A stretch of DNA of 56,170 nt from Thalassospira alkalitolerans (GTDB lineage Bacteria > Pseudomonadota > Alphaproteobacteria > Rhodospirillales > Thalassospiraceae). The notes beneath the pieces were generated by a model, which did no database searches, was not told where the DNA came from, and worked only from the letters and a program-made list of their open reading frames with translations. Both the position numbers and the translations under genes were made by a program. Shown here piece by piece: positions 44,715-53,467 of this stretch. The stretch covers positions 1-56,170 of the forward strand of contig NZ_JFKB01000024.1 in the NCBI RefSeq assembly GCF_002115745.1. Reading direction: 5' to 3'. The number at the start of each line of letters is the position of its first letter. Position 1 is the stretch's first letter.

Positions 44715-45307
44715 CAAGACGCGACCTTTCGCACCACCGAAGCCCCGGCAATCGCCAGAAAGTTCGACAGCAAATCATGGCCGTGTTCCGTCAAGACGGC
44801 TTCGGGATGGAACTGAACGCCAAAAATCGGCAGATCACGATGGGCAAATGCCATTACTTCGCCTTCGGGCCCGGTTGCGGTTTGGATAAGAGTGCCATTT
44901 TCAGGCAGATCAGCAATCAGCGAATGATAGCGTGTCACGGTTAATGGTGATTTCAGGCCGTTAAACAGCCCCGTACCATCATGATCAATGTCCGACGTCA
45001 TGCCATGCACCGGTCGGCGGGCCCGCCGGACCACACCGCCAAAGACCTGTGCAATTGATTGATGCCCCAGACAAACGCCCAGCATCGGATAATCACCGGC
45101 CAGTTCGGCAATCAGGGTCGCACTGTTGCCCGCGTCATCCGGGCCACAGGGCCCCGGCGAAAAAACGATGGCATCGGGGTTAAGGTGACGGATGTCGGCG
45201 GCGTCAATCCGATCATTACGCACGACTTCAACCTTCTGGCCAAGCTCGACCAGATAGCGTGCCAGATTGAAAACAAAGGAATCGTAATTGTCGATCAGCA
45301 GGATCAT
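44714..45307 (-). CDS. pabA: Aminodeoxychorismate synthase glutaminase subunit
   Basis: Class I glutamine amidotransferase, 197 aa, supplying ammonia to PabB. The nucleophile lies in GVCLGHQSIAQ (about residues 77-87) and the histidine-glutamate pair in QFHPEAVLTEHG near the C-terminus (about 170-181). ILLIDNYDSFVFNLARYL opens the protein. The same subunit can serve anthranilate synthase (TrpG), so dual use is possible. It lies 42 bases after pabB and overlaps pabC by one base. Confidence 0.92.
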   Translation of the reverse strand: MILLIDNYDSFVFNLARYLVELGQKVEVVRNDRIDAADIRHLNPDAIVFSPGPCGPDDAGNSATLIAELAGDYPMLGVCLGHQSIAQVFGGVVRRARRPVHGMTSDIDHDGTGLFNGLKSPLTVTRYHSLIADLPENGTLIQTATGPEGEVMAFAHRDLPIFGVQFHPEAVLTEHGHDLLSNFLAIAGASVVRKVAS

Positions 45308-45349
45308 TTCGACCCGGTCCGTTATTGCGGTTTTATCAGGATGGCAATC

Positions 45350-46747
45350 TTACAACGCATCGGGATTAATCCCCAGTGCTTCGAATATCTTGGCCGCCTT
45401 GACCAGTGTTTCATCATATTCTGCAGCAGGCGTGCTATCGGCAACAATGCCGCCACCGACATTGAATGCCATGCGGCCGCCATTTACGCAAATGCTTCGG
45501 ATCGCGATATTGGTATCCATGCTGCCGTCAAAACCGATAAAGCCAATCGCCCCGCAATAGGCACCGCGTGTTGATCCTTCGAGTTCGGTGATGATTTCCA
45601 TAGCGCGGATTTTGGGTGCCCCGGTAATCGACCCCCCAGGGAAACAGGCCGCCAGCAAATCAATCGCCGTCTTGCCATCCTGCAATTCACCGGTCACCGT
45701 CGAAACCAAATGATGAACATTAGCATAGCTTTCAAGCGTACAGATTTGCGGTGTTTCGACCGTGTGTGGTTTGCAGACCTTTGATAAATCATTACGCAAA
45801 AGATCAACAATCATAATGTTTTCTGCATGATCCTTTGCAGACAACATTAATTCTTGTGCCAGTTCTGCGTCTTCAATCGGGGTACGTCCACGCGGGCGCG
45901 TTCCCTTGATCGGTTTGGTTTCAACCTTGCCATTCACGACTTTTAAAAACCGTTCGGGCGAGTTCGACAAAACTGCAACATCCCCAAAATTCAGGAACGC
46001 ACCGAACGGTGCCGGGCTGATATGGCTGAGGCGCCGATACAGATCGAACCGTTTGGGAATGGCATCATCGCGATATTCCGCCCGAAAACTTTGCGACAGA
46101 TTGGCCTGAAAAATATCACCGGCATGGATATAATCGACCACAGCCTGAACCGCGTCTTCGTACGTTGCCCGATCAAAATTCGATTGCCAGGGCATAATTT
46201 CAGGCGCGTGCGGTGCATCGGGAATATCAAGAACCGGGCGCGCAAGACGCAAATATTTTCGGATGACACCCATACGATCCGCAGCGCGTTTTTCACGGAC
46301 CGGACCGGGTTTTTCCGGTATGCCGGTCGATATCAACCACATGCGGCGGTCAAGCTGATCAAATGCCAGCACAAGGTCATAGATGCCAACCGCCATGTCC
46401 GGCATATCAAGCCAATCCTGCGGTGCCTTGGGCAGGTCTTCGATTTGATGGGCCAGTTCATAGCCAAAATAGCCCACGACACCGCCCTGAAACGGGGGTA
46501 AATCCGGGTTGATTGCCATCGAATAACCCGCCATCAAATCGGCAAGAACAGCAAACGGATCACCCGGCACCGGAAAATCATCAAGGATTACCTGCCCATT
46601 TTTGGCCGTTAGTTTATGCAGCGGTGACACCACGACATAGGCAAACCGATCCCGGTCCCCGGAATCAAGAATATGACTGTCGGCATAACCGGCAAAGGCG
46701 CCATAGGCGTCTAACGGTTCGATATAGGGGCATTCTTCTATCAGCAT
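45350..46747 (-). CDS. pabB: Aminodeoxychorismate synthase component I
   Basis: Chorismate-using enzyme making 4-amino-4-deoxychorismate, 465 aa. The lysine of PIKGTRPRG (about residues 281-289) marks PabB rather than TrpE, which has alanine there. GGSITGAPKIRAMEII (about 371-386) and the C-terminal GGGIVADSTPAAEYDETLVKA match the family. ATG at 46747 (MLIEECPYIEPL) is used; a GTG further upstream lacks a ribosome site. First gene of pabB-pabA-pabC. Confidence 0.93.
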   Translation of the reverse strand: MLIEECPYIEPLDAYGAFAGYADSHILDSGDRDRFAYVVVSPLHKLTAKNGQVILDDFPVPGDPFAVLADLMAGYSMAINPDLPPFQGGVVGYFGYELAHQIEDLPKAPQDWLDMPDMAVGIYDLVLAFDQLDRRMWLISTGIPEKPGPVREKRAADRMGVIRKYLRLARPVLDIPDAPHAPEIMPWQSNFDRATYEDAVQAVVDYIHAGDIFQANLSQSFRAEYRDDAIPKRFDLYRRLSHISPAPFGAFLNFGDVAVLSNSPERFLKVVNGKVETKPIKGTRPRGRTPIEDAELAQELMLSAKDHAENIMIVDLLRNDLSKVCKPHTVETPQICTLESYANVHHLVSTVTGELQDGKTAIDLLAACFPGGSITGAPKIRAMEIITELEGSTRGAYCGAIGFIGFDGSMDTNIAIRSICVNGGRMAFNVGGGIVADSTPAAEYDETLVKAAKIFEALGINPDAL

Positions 46748-46905
46748 CTTCAGGCCTGTTGATCGGACGTTATCTAATCCTGTCCGAAGCACAAGGTAAC
46801 GGTAACAGGATAAGCGCCAATTTATGCGATTTTGCCCATCTGGCGAGGATGAATTTCAAATTTTGTATTTGTCATTATTTGCTAGCTATCACAGCAACAA
46901 CGCAA

Positions 46906-46932
46906 AAGGGCCAATCCGATGGATTGGCCCTT
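46906..46932 (-). terminator. Terminator of valS
   Basis: Twelve-base-pair perfect stem (46906-46917 with 46921-46932), loop of three, followed on the minus strand by TTTTGC. It lies 24 bases after the valS stop. Confidence 0.85.
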
Positions 46933-46956
46933 AAACCCGATCATCTTTGATCGATT

Positions 46957-49623
46957 TTACATCGCCGCAATGCGGTCATAGGCCTCTTGCAATTTGGCAA
47001 GGGTATCGCGGGCTTCTTCAAGCTTGGCCTTTTCGGTCGCCACGATATGTTCCGGGGCACGACTGACAAAGCGTTCGTTGGAAAGCTTGCCTTCCTGCGC
47101 TTTGATGTATTTGTTCTTGCCGTCGATTTCTTTTTCAAGGCGCGACTTTTCCGCCGCAACATCAATGAAATCAGCAACCGAGACAAACACCGTCACACCG
47201 TCAACGACGGTTTGAATAGCGCCCTTGGCAATCGCCTGAACGTCGCCCTGCCCCTTGAATTCAACCGTCGCAACACGTGACAGACGCTTGACCTGGGCTT
47301 CCTGCGCGGTAACAGCGGCTTTCATGGCGTCCGTTGCATCGACCAGGAAGATCGGAACTTCGGCAGATGGCGGGACGTTCATTTCTGAACGCACACCACG
47401 GATATTGCCGATCAGACGAATCGCCAGATCAATCTCGGCCTCAGCGGCACGGTCAATCAAGGTATCGTCGAATTGCGGATAAGCCTGCGACATCAGAAGC
47501 GTTTCACGCGCATCCGCCGTCTTTTCCCAAAGTTCTTCGGTGATATAGGGCATGATCGGATGCACGATCAGCAAGATCTGATCAAGAACCCATGCGGTAA
47601 CGGCGCGGATTTCGGTTTTGGCTTCTTCGTCGTCGCCCATCAGAACCGGTTTTGCCAGTTCCAGATACCAATCACAGAATGTGCCCCAGACGAATTGATA
47701 GGCACCGTTTGCGGCCTCGTTAAAACGATAGCTTTCAATCCCAGATGACACGGTTTTAGCAGCCTCGGCGGTTTTACCCACGATCCAGCGCGCCAGCGTT
47801 GATTTGACCGATGCCGGGTCAAAACCATCCACCGGTTTGCATTCGTTCATCTCGGCAAAGCGTGCCGCATTCCAAAGCTTGGTCGCAAAGTTGCGATACC
47901 CTTCGACGCGTGATGCGGCAAGTTTGATATCGCGGCCCTGTGCGGCCAGTGCGGTCAGGGTCAGACGCAAGGCGTCACAGCCATATTCGTCAATGATTTC
48001 CAGCGGGTTGATCACGTTTCCCTTGGATTTTGACATCTTCTGACCGTGTTCATCACGTACCAGCGCATGGATATAGATTTCCTTGAACGGCACTTTGCCA
48101 TCCATGAAATGCATACCCATCATGATCATCCGGGCCACCCAGAAGAAGATGATGTCAAAGCCGGTTACCAGCACATCGCCCGGATAGTATTTATTCAATT
48201 CCGGGGTTTGTTCCGGCCAACCAAGAGTCGAAAACGGCCAAAGTGCCGACGAGAACCAAGTATCAAGAACATCAGTTTCCTGAGTCAGTTCAACATCCTT
48301 GCCGAAATGGGCCTTGGCCGCGGCACGGACTTCTTCCTCGGTTTCCTCGACAAAGATTTCACCGTCCGGGCCGAACCATGCGGGAATGCGATGCCCCCAC
48401 CAAAGCTGGCGCGAAATGCACCATGGCTGAATGTTGCGCATCCATTCAAAATAAGTGTTTTCCCAGTTTTTGGGCACAAACTTGATCCGGCCATCTTCGA
48501 CCGCCTCGGTTGCCGGTTTGGCGAGAACCTCGGCATTCACAAACCACTGATCGGTCAAATACGGCTCGATCACAACGTTTGAACGGTCGCCATAAGGCAC
48601 CATGTGAACGGTGTCTTCGATCTTTTCAAGAAGTCCCAGTTCATCCATTTTGGCAACGATCAGTTCGCGCGCCTTGAAACGGTCCAGACCACGGTATTCC
48701 TCGGGCGCATTTTCATTGATGCAGGCATGGTCATCAATGATGTTGATCTTTTCCAGATCATTGCGCTTGCCGACTTCGAAGTCATTGAAATCATGTGCCG
48801 GGGTAATTTTAACCGCACCCGATCCTTTTTCCGGATCGGCATATTCATCGGCAACGATTTTAATGCGACGGCCCACAATCGGCAGAATGCAATACTGACC
48901 GACCAGATCCTTGTAGCGTTCATCATCGGGATGAACGGCAACGCCGGTATCGCCCAGCATGGTTTCCGGGCGCGTGGTCGCAACCGTGATGAACTGGCCT
49001 TCTTTGCCTTCAATCGGGTATTTAAAGTGCCAGTAATGGCCTTTGACTTCTTTCTGAACGACTTCCAGATCGGAAATCGCGGTCAGAAGTTTCGGGTCCC
49101 AGTTAACCAGACGCTTGTCGCGGTAAATCAGACCCTGTTTATGCAGGGTCACGAAAACCTTGCGCACCGCAGCCGAAAGACCATCATCCATGGTGAAACG
49201 TTCACGGGGCCAATCGGGCGATGCGCCAAGACGGCGGAGCTGATTGGTGATGGTGCCACCAGATTCTTCTTTCCATTCCCAGACCTTTTCGACGAACTTT
49301 TCACGGCCAAGGTCATGGCGCGTAACATTTTGTTCGCCAAGCTGGCGTTCAACAACCATCTGGGTTGCGATACCGGCGTGGTCGGTGCCCGGTTGCCACA
49401 GCGCATCCTTGCCCATCATCCGGTTATAACGCACCAGAATATCCTGCAACGTAAACGTCAGCGCATGCCCCATATGGAGGCTACCGGTAACGTTGGGCGG
49501 CGGCATCATAATGACATAGGGATTGGCCTTCGATGCCGGATCAGCGGCAAAAGCCCCCGATTTTTCCCATTTATCGTAGAGTCTGCCTTCAACGTCGGCC
49601 GGGCTGTATGTCTTCTCCAACAT
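46957..49623 (-). CDS. valS: Valine-tRNA ligase
   Basis: Class I synthetase, 888 aa. HIGH-type motif PPNVTGSLHMGHAL (about residues 39-52), KMSKS in GQKMSKSKGNVINPLE (about 532), the editing domain between, and a C-terminal coiled coil (about 823-888) as in other ValS. ATG at 49623 (MLEKTYSPADVE) fits the family; the longer frame crosses the popZ terminator. It lies downstream of popZ, an order also seen in Caulobacter. Confidence 0.96.
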   Translation of the reverse strand: MLEKTYSPADVEGRLYDKWEKSGAFAADPASKANPYVIMMPPPNVTGSLHMGHALTFTLQDILVRYNRMMGKDALWQPGTDHAGIATQMVVERQLGEQNVTRHDLGREKFVEKVWEWKEESGGTITNQLRRLGASPDWPRERFTMDDGLSAAVRKVFVTLHKQGLIYRDKRLVNWDPKLLTAISDLEVVQKEVKGHYWHFKYPIEGKEGQFITVATTRPETMLGDTGVAVHPDDERYKDLVGQYCILPIVGRRIKIVADEYADPEKGSGAVKITPAHDFNDFEVGKRNDLEKINIIDDHACINENAPEEYRGLDRFKARELIVAKMDELGLLEKIEDTVHMVPYGDRSNVVIEPYLTDQWFVNAEVLAKPATEAVEDGRIKFVPKNWENTYFEWMRNIQPWCISRQLWWGHRIPAWFGPDGEIFVEETEEEVRAAAKAHFGKDVELTQETDVLDTWFSSALWPFSTLGWPEQTPELNKYYPGDVLVTGFDIIFFWVARMIMMGMHFMDGKVPFKEIYIHALVRDEHGQKMSKSKGNVINPLEIIDEYGCDALRLTLTALAAQGRDIKLAASRVEGYRNFATKLWNAARFAEMNECKPVDGFDPASVKSTLARWIVGKTAEAAKTVSSGIESYRFNEAANGAYQFVWGTFCDWYLELAKPVLMGDDEEAKTEIRAVTAWVLDQILLIVHPIMPYITEELWEKTADARETLLMSQAYPQFDDTLIDRAAEAEIDLAIRLIGNIRGVRSEMNVPPSAEVPIFLVDATDAMKAAVTAQEAQVKRLSRVATVEFKGQGDVQAIAKGAIQTVVDGVTVFVSVADFIDVAAEKSRLEKEIDGKNKYIKAQEGKLSNERFVSRAPEHIVATEKAKLEEARDTLAKLQEAYDRIAAM

Positions 49624-49665
49624 GGTCTTTTGATCCGCTGCGGGTTTTATAAAATACAAAAAGAA

Positions 49666-49696
49666 AAAGCGGCGCACCGTTGGGGCGCGCCGCTTT
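49666..49696 (-). terminator. Terminator of popZ
   Basis: Perfect ten-base-pair stem (49666-49675 with 49687-49696) and 11-base loop; on the minus strand followed by TTTTTCTTTTTG. It separates popZ from valS. Confidence 0.88.
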
Positions 49697-49715
49697 AAAT
49701 CGATTTTCGGCTCGC

Positions 49716-50369
49716 CTAGAGGTCTTCGGCGCGGCTCACAATCCGCTCGATTTCCTTTTTCACAAGGCGTTCGATCATATAAGGCAAGTTTTCGTCAAGC
49801 CATTCCTTAAGAAGCGGACGCAGCATATCGCGCACCAAGTCTTCCAACGTGATGTGCCCTGCATTCAGTCCAAGAGCAACGGCACGTTTCTTTGCAACAG
49901 CTTGCGCCAAATCCGAGATGGTGCCGGTGGCCGTGTTTTCGGTATTACGCGAAATCAGCGGCTCGTCATCTTCATCATCTTCTTGATAAACCGCCGGCAT
50001 TGCCGGTTCTGGCTCATCAAACTCTTCAATTACCTCGGGTTCGGGTTCAGGCTCCTCGAACTCGTCTTCTTGCGGGGTTTCATCGAAATCGAGCATATCG
50101 TCGAGTTCGAGTTCTTCCTCTGGCTCATCAAGTTCGAGTTCTTCCGGTTCTTCGTCAAATTCGATTTCTTCGGGCTCGTCATCTAGAACAAGCTCGTCAA
50201 TTTCTTCTTCGATTTCCGGTTCCGGCTCAGGTTCCGGCTCAGGTTCTGGCTCCGGTATCGGTTCAGGTTCAGGAGCAGCTTTTTTCTCATCTTCCCCTTC
50301 ATCAGCAAGAATCTTGCGGATGGACTGGAGGATGTCCTCCATTGAAGGTTCTTGTTGACCGTCACTCAT
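49716..50369 (-). CDS. popZ: Polar organizing protein PopZ (DUF2497)
   Basis: 217 aa scaffold that condenses at cell poles and binds ParB and other partners. The N-terminal helix QEPSMEDILQSIRKILADE (about residues 6-24) and the C-terminal oligomerisation helices LEDLVRDMLRPLLKEWLDEN (about 173-192) with IERLVKKEIERI match the family. Between lies a strongly acidic proline-rich linker (about 30-130), dominated by EP, EEL and DE repeats, longer and more repetitive than usual, encoded by imperfect short repeats. The neighbouring valS and TolC genes are the usual setting. Own terminator follows. Confidence 0.92.
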   Translation of the reverse strand: MSDGQQEPSMEDILQSIRKILADEGEDEKKAAPEPEPIPEPEPEPEPEPEPEIEEEIDELVLDDEPEEIEFDEEPEELELDEPEEELELDDMLDFDETPQEDEFEEPEPEPEVIEEFDEPEPAMPAVYQEDDEDDEPLISRNTENTATGTISDLAQAVAKKRAVALGLNAGHITLEDLVRDMLRPLLKEWLDENLPYMIERLVKKEIERIVSRAEDL

Positions 50370-50423
50370 GTTTTAACTTCCGCACTAGATTTCATTACCG
50401 AACCGACCTTTCCCCGAGGTGTG

Positions 50424-50443
50424 ACGGGGCCCGAAGGCCCTGT
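50424..50443 (-). terminator. Tetraloop hairpin after the TolC-like gene
   Basis: Eight-base-pair stem with one G-U pair (50424-50431 with 50436-50443) closed by a UUCG loop on the minus strand. No T run, so a weak terminator or a message-end stabiliser. Confidence 0.5.
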
Positions 50444-50454
50444 CTGTATTCAGA

Positions 50455-51807
50455 TCAATCCGATCCCCACCACTGATCCTTGACTTTATTGTAGTTGGAT
50501 TCAGTGTCATATACTTCGACCGGAAGGCCAAGAACCTGGGCATTCAAGGCACCCATAGCCGCCTTGACCTGGAATTCAGCAACCGCTGCATCACGGCGCG
50601 AACCGACAAGGTTCACACGGGCCTGCAACAGTTCCTGTTCCTGATCGAGAACATCAAGAACGGTACGCGACCCCACCGATGCTTCACGCTGGACGCCATC
50701 AAGGGCGACCTCGGCGGAAGACACCTGTGCCTGCTGTGACTCGATGCTTGCACGTGCTGTGACAAGCGTTTCCCATGCACTGGTGGCGTTTTCAATAACC
50801 GCGCGACGGGCTTCATCAATCTGAACACGGGCCTGACCAGCGGTCTGTTTGGCGGCGCGAACCGATGAATAAACGGCACCCTTCTGATAAAGCGGCACAG
50901 AAATCGTTGCCAGAACTTCGGCACTGTCAGATGTCAGATCTTCGGTCGTTGACTCGTGTGCACGCTGAAGACCCGCCGTCAGATTGACTTCGGGATAAAG
51001 CGCACCTTCACTCAACCGGATGTCGGATTTAGCCGCATCTTCGGTATATTGCGCCTGAACAACGTCGGGATGCTGTTCCTGGGCAATCGTCAGAACGTCC
51101 GTCACACTGGTCGGCAGACCGGCCAGCGAATTCGGAATTTCAAGATTGTCCGGCTTGTTACCCACAAGACGTTCATACTGGGCGCGCGTATTGGCCAGGC
51201 TGCCCTGTGCGGAAATCAAATCCGCCTTGGAACCGGCAAGACGGGCTTCAGCCTGCGATACGTCGGTACGGGTAACTTCACCAACCGAGAAACGATCCCG
51301 TGTTGCTTCAAGCTGACGTTCAAGAACACGAACGTTGTTCTGGTTCAGCTCGACCACGGCCGTATCACGCAAAACGTTAAAATACGCCGTTGCAACCTGC
51401 AACATCACGTCCTGTTCAGTTGAACGAAGCGATGCACGTGCCGCACGGATACGTGATTCAGCACGATCCGTTTGCGCAACAGTCCGACCGCCACGATACA
51501 GCGGCTGCGTCAAATCCAGTCCGACCGTATAAGGCGTCAGGCTATTATCGGTTTCGTTACTGTTTACTTCTGTATTGAATTCGCGAATCCCTGCTTCACC
51601 CGAAAGTGAAACACTCGGACGCCAGTTTGACAATGCCTGCGAAACTTCTTCATCTGAAGCACGCAGCGATGCCCGACCGGCTTCCAGCGTCGGGTTGCTC
51701 TGATATGCCTTGATCAAAGCGTCCTCAAGGCTCTCTGCAGAAGCGCCATGGGCAACAATGCCACCAGTGGCCAAAATACTGCAGGTCAGCAAGAACCGTT
51801 TTAACAT
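50455..51807 (-). CDS. tolC: TolC-family outer membrane efflux channel
   Basis: 450 aa outer membrane channel used by type I secretion and tripartite efflux pumps. Signal peptide with likely cleavage after ASA (about residue 24). Two repeats of the OEP fold are visible as long amphipathic helices rich in alanine, glutamine and arginine, with TQPLYRGGRTVAQTDRAESR (about 99-118) and VPLYQKGAVYSSVRAAKQ (about 305-322) as the paired strand-to-helix turns. No inner-membrane partners are nearby. It lies 85 bases upstream of popZ on the same strand, with a hairpin between. Confidence 0.92.
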   Translation of the reverse strand: MLKRFLLTCSILATGGIVAHGASAESLEDALIKAYQSNPTLEAGRASLRASDEEVSQALSNWRPSVSLSGEAGIREFNTEVNSNETDNSLTPYTVGLDLTQPLYRGGRTVAQTDRAESRIRAARASLRSTEQDVMLQVATAYFNVLRDTAVVELNQNNVRVLERQLEATRDRFSVGEVTRTDVSQAEARLAGSKADLISAQGSLANTRAQYERLVGNKPDNLEIPNSLAGLPTSVTDVLTIAQEQHPDVVQAQYTEDAAKSDIRLSEGALYPEVNLTAGLQRAHESTTEDLTSDSAEVLATISVPLYQKGAVYSSVRAAKQTAGQARVQIDEARRAVIENATSAWETLVTARASIESQQAQVSSAEVALDGVQREASVGSRTVLDVLDQEQELLQARVNLVGSRRDAAVAEFQVKAAMGALNAQVLGLPVEVYDTESNYNKVKDQWWGSD

Positions 51808-51950
51808 TTATCTACCCTTGTAAGATCCTACACCAAGTCCCGACCCCGGCACAGTTTCGCATATGGTAACGACGGAACGAAAAATTTCCAAGAAAAGAGG
51901 CATTTGACACAGAAAAAATAAAATTGGCCGACTTTTCATCCGTCACGATA

Positions 51951-52274
51951 TCAATCGTAGCGTATCATTTCCGGATCGATTTCGAGCGCCCAAACATCTA
52001 TACCGCCCGCGACATTAAAAACATGTTTAAATCCACGATCTTCAAGCATGATCGCGGCATGGCGACTACGAACACCATGATGGCATAGAAGCGCAACCGG
52101 GCTTTCCGGGTCAAGTTCCCCGACCCGCCCCATCAGATCACCAAGCGGGATATGATGAGCACCGTCAATTGCGCAAATTTCGACTTCCCAGTCTTCGCGC
52201 ACGTCAACCAGCGCAATCGGATCGGCGGCTTCCAGACTGGCAGACAATTCACTGCATCGAAGATCGCGCACCAT
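51951..52274 (-). CDS. Rhodanese-like sulfurtransferase
   Basis: 107 aa single-domain rhodanese. The catalytic cysteine lies in LLCHHGVRSRHAAIML (about residues 63-78) and the LVDVREDWEVEI stretch (about 22-33) is typical. Cytoplasmic; the sulfur acceptor is unknown. It lies 56 bases after the Pcm-like gene and upstream of the TolC-like gene, an arrangement common in alphaproteobacteria. Confidence 0.9.
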   Translation of the reverse strand: MVRDLRCSELSASLEAADPIALVDVREDWEVEICAIDGAHHIPLGDLMGRVGELDPESPVALLCHHGVRSRHAAIMLEDRGFKHVFNVAGGIDVWALEIDPEMIRYD

Positions 52275-52330
52275 TAACCTGCCCCGGTTACAAAAATTGC
52301 CCGGGGTTACCCGGGCAAAATAACGTCATA

Positions 52331-52984
52331 TCAGAACACAAAGCTTTCTGCCGGCTCGAACCCCGGAAGATAAGGAATGTTCGCATCGAAAAGATCACGA
52401 TGGCCGACAACGCCGTTCTCGCGTTCATACAAACGCGCAATCCCGACCTTGCCCGGCGCATGCACAACAACCAGCATCCGACCACCTTCGGAAAGCTGAT
52501 CAAGAATGGTGTTTGGCACTTCAGCCACAGCACCATCAAAAACAATGACATTATAAGGTGCCTGTTTGGCATAACCCGCGCCAATATCGCCTTCGACAAC
52601 AATCACATTGTCATAATTCAGGGCCTGACATGCCTTTTCGGCCGCCATTGCCATATCCTTGTCGCTTTCAACGGCAACAACCGTTTCGGCAACCCGTGAA
52701 ATGGCGGCTCCGGTGTATCCAAAACCGGCCCCGATCACCAGCGCCACATCGGTACGGGCGATTCCAGCTTCCTGCATCAGGCGTGCAATCACCATCGGTT
52801 CCATCGCATAGCGACCGCCACCAACCGGAATATCTTCATCGACATAGGCAATGCCACGCTTGTTTTCCGGCAGGAACAGTTCGCGCGGAACTTCCTCCAT
52901 CGCAGCGATGACCAAGGGATCGGTGACCTTGTTGGTCCGAACCTGATTTTCTACCATGTTATGGCGCGCGATTTTGTAATCCAT
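52331..52984 (-). CDS. Pcm-like methyltransferase (divergent paralogue)
   Basis: 217 aa, same fold and length as Pcm at 27558 but clearly different. The SAM loop reads VIGAGFGYTGAAISR (about residues 83-97). DIPVGGGRYAMEPMVIARLM (about 51-70) replaces the Pcm KGQTISQPY stretch, so the isoaspartyl site seems altered. MVENQVRTNKVTDPLVIAAM opens the protein. It is probably a methyltransferase with another substrate or a non-catalytic relative. First gene of a leftward set with the rhodanese and TolC genes. Confidence 0.85.
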   Translation of the reverse strand: MDYKIARHNMVENQVRTNKVTDPLVIAAMEEVPRELFLPENKRGIAYVDEDIPVGGGRYAMEPMVIARLMQEAGIARTDVALVIGAGFGYTGAAISRVAETVVAVESDKDMAMAAEKACQALNYDNVIVVEGDIGAGYAKQAPYNVIVFDGAVAEVPNTILDQLSEGGRMLVVVHAPGKVGIARLYERENGVVGHRDLFDANIPYLPGFEPAESFVF

Positions 52985-53467
52985 GATTATCTGACCTGAA
53001 AGTTCTCGCGAGAAAAAGCCTGCACGCGACCTTTGTCCTCAAAACCGCGTCACAGATGTTGTCCTGTTTATAGTCAGCACATGGGCAACTGACAACAACG
53101 GATCAATGACATGGTGGCAATATCTTCGCCAAAACCCGTTGTAATGACGCAAAAAACGCACAGGACGTAATTTCCCGCCCCCACTTCAACCGATATCAAT
53201 TGCCTGCGCTTCATCGCAATAAAGACAAACGCCTTTCGCAAAAAGACACCTTGAAACATGCATAATCGCGACAAAAATATAACATTGTCAGTCTTGTAAA
53301 CAGCAAGGCGTGCAACGACATTCTACCGTGCAACCAGCATTATTGCGCAGCAATCTATTCGATAGCATGAAAATACTATACTATTGGATATAACCTGCAC
53401 AGGGATAGCCCGATCAAGGAAACGGCCGTCCCGACATGACATGAAACAGTGGGGGTCATTTATTGCC
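52985..53467. other. 483-base divergent intergenic region
   Basis: Between the Pcm-like gene and the chemoreceptor, which point away from each other. A short palindrome ATTGC/GCAAT (53342-53346 with 53350-53354) and an AT-rich stretch with TATACT-like sequence near 53376 may belong to the chemoreceptor promoter. Small frames here lack ribosome sites. Nothing else recognised. Confidence 0.45.

Noticed and set aside
48604..49698. 364-codon open frame antisense to valS
   Set aside because: Same reasoning: ValS is complete on the other strand and the antisense frame is a compositional shadow.
50100..50280. Short repeated units resembling a tandem or CRISPR-like array
   Set aside because: They are in-frame codons for the E/P-rich PopZ linker, not repeats with spacers.
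53074..53274. 66-codon minus-strand frame upstream of the chemoreceptor
   Set aside because: No ribosome site and cysteine-rich random-looking translation.
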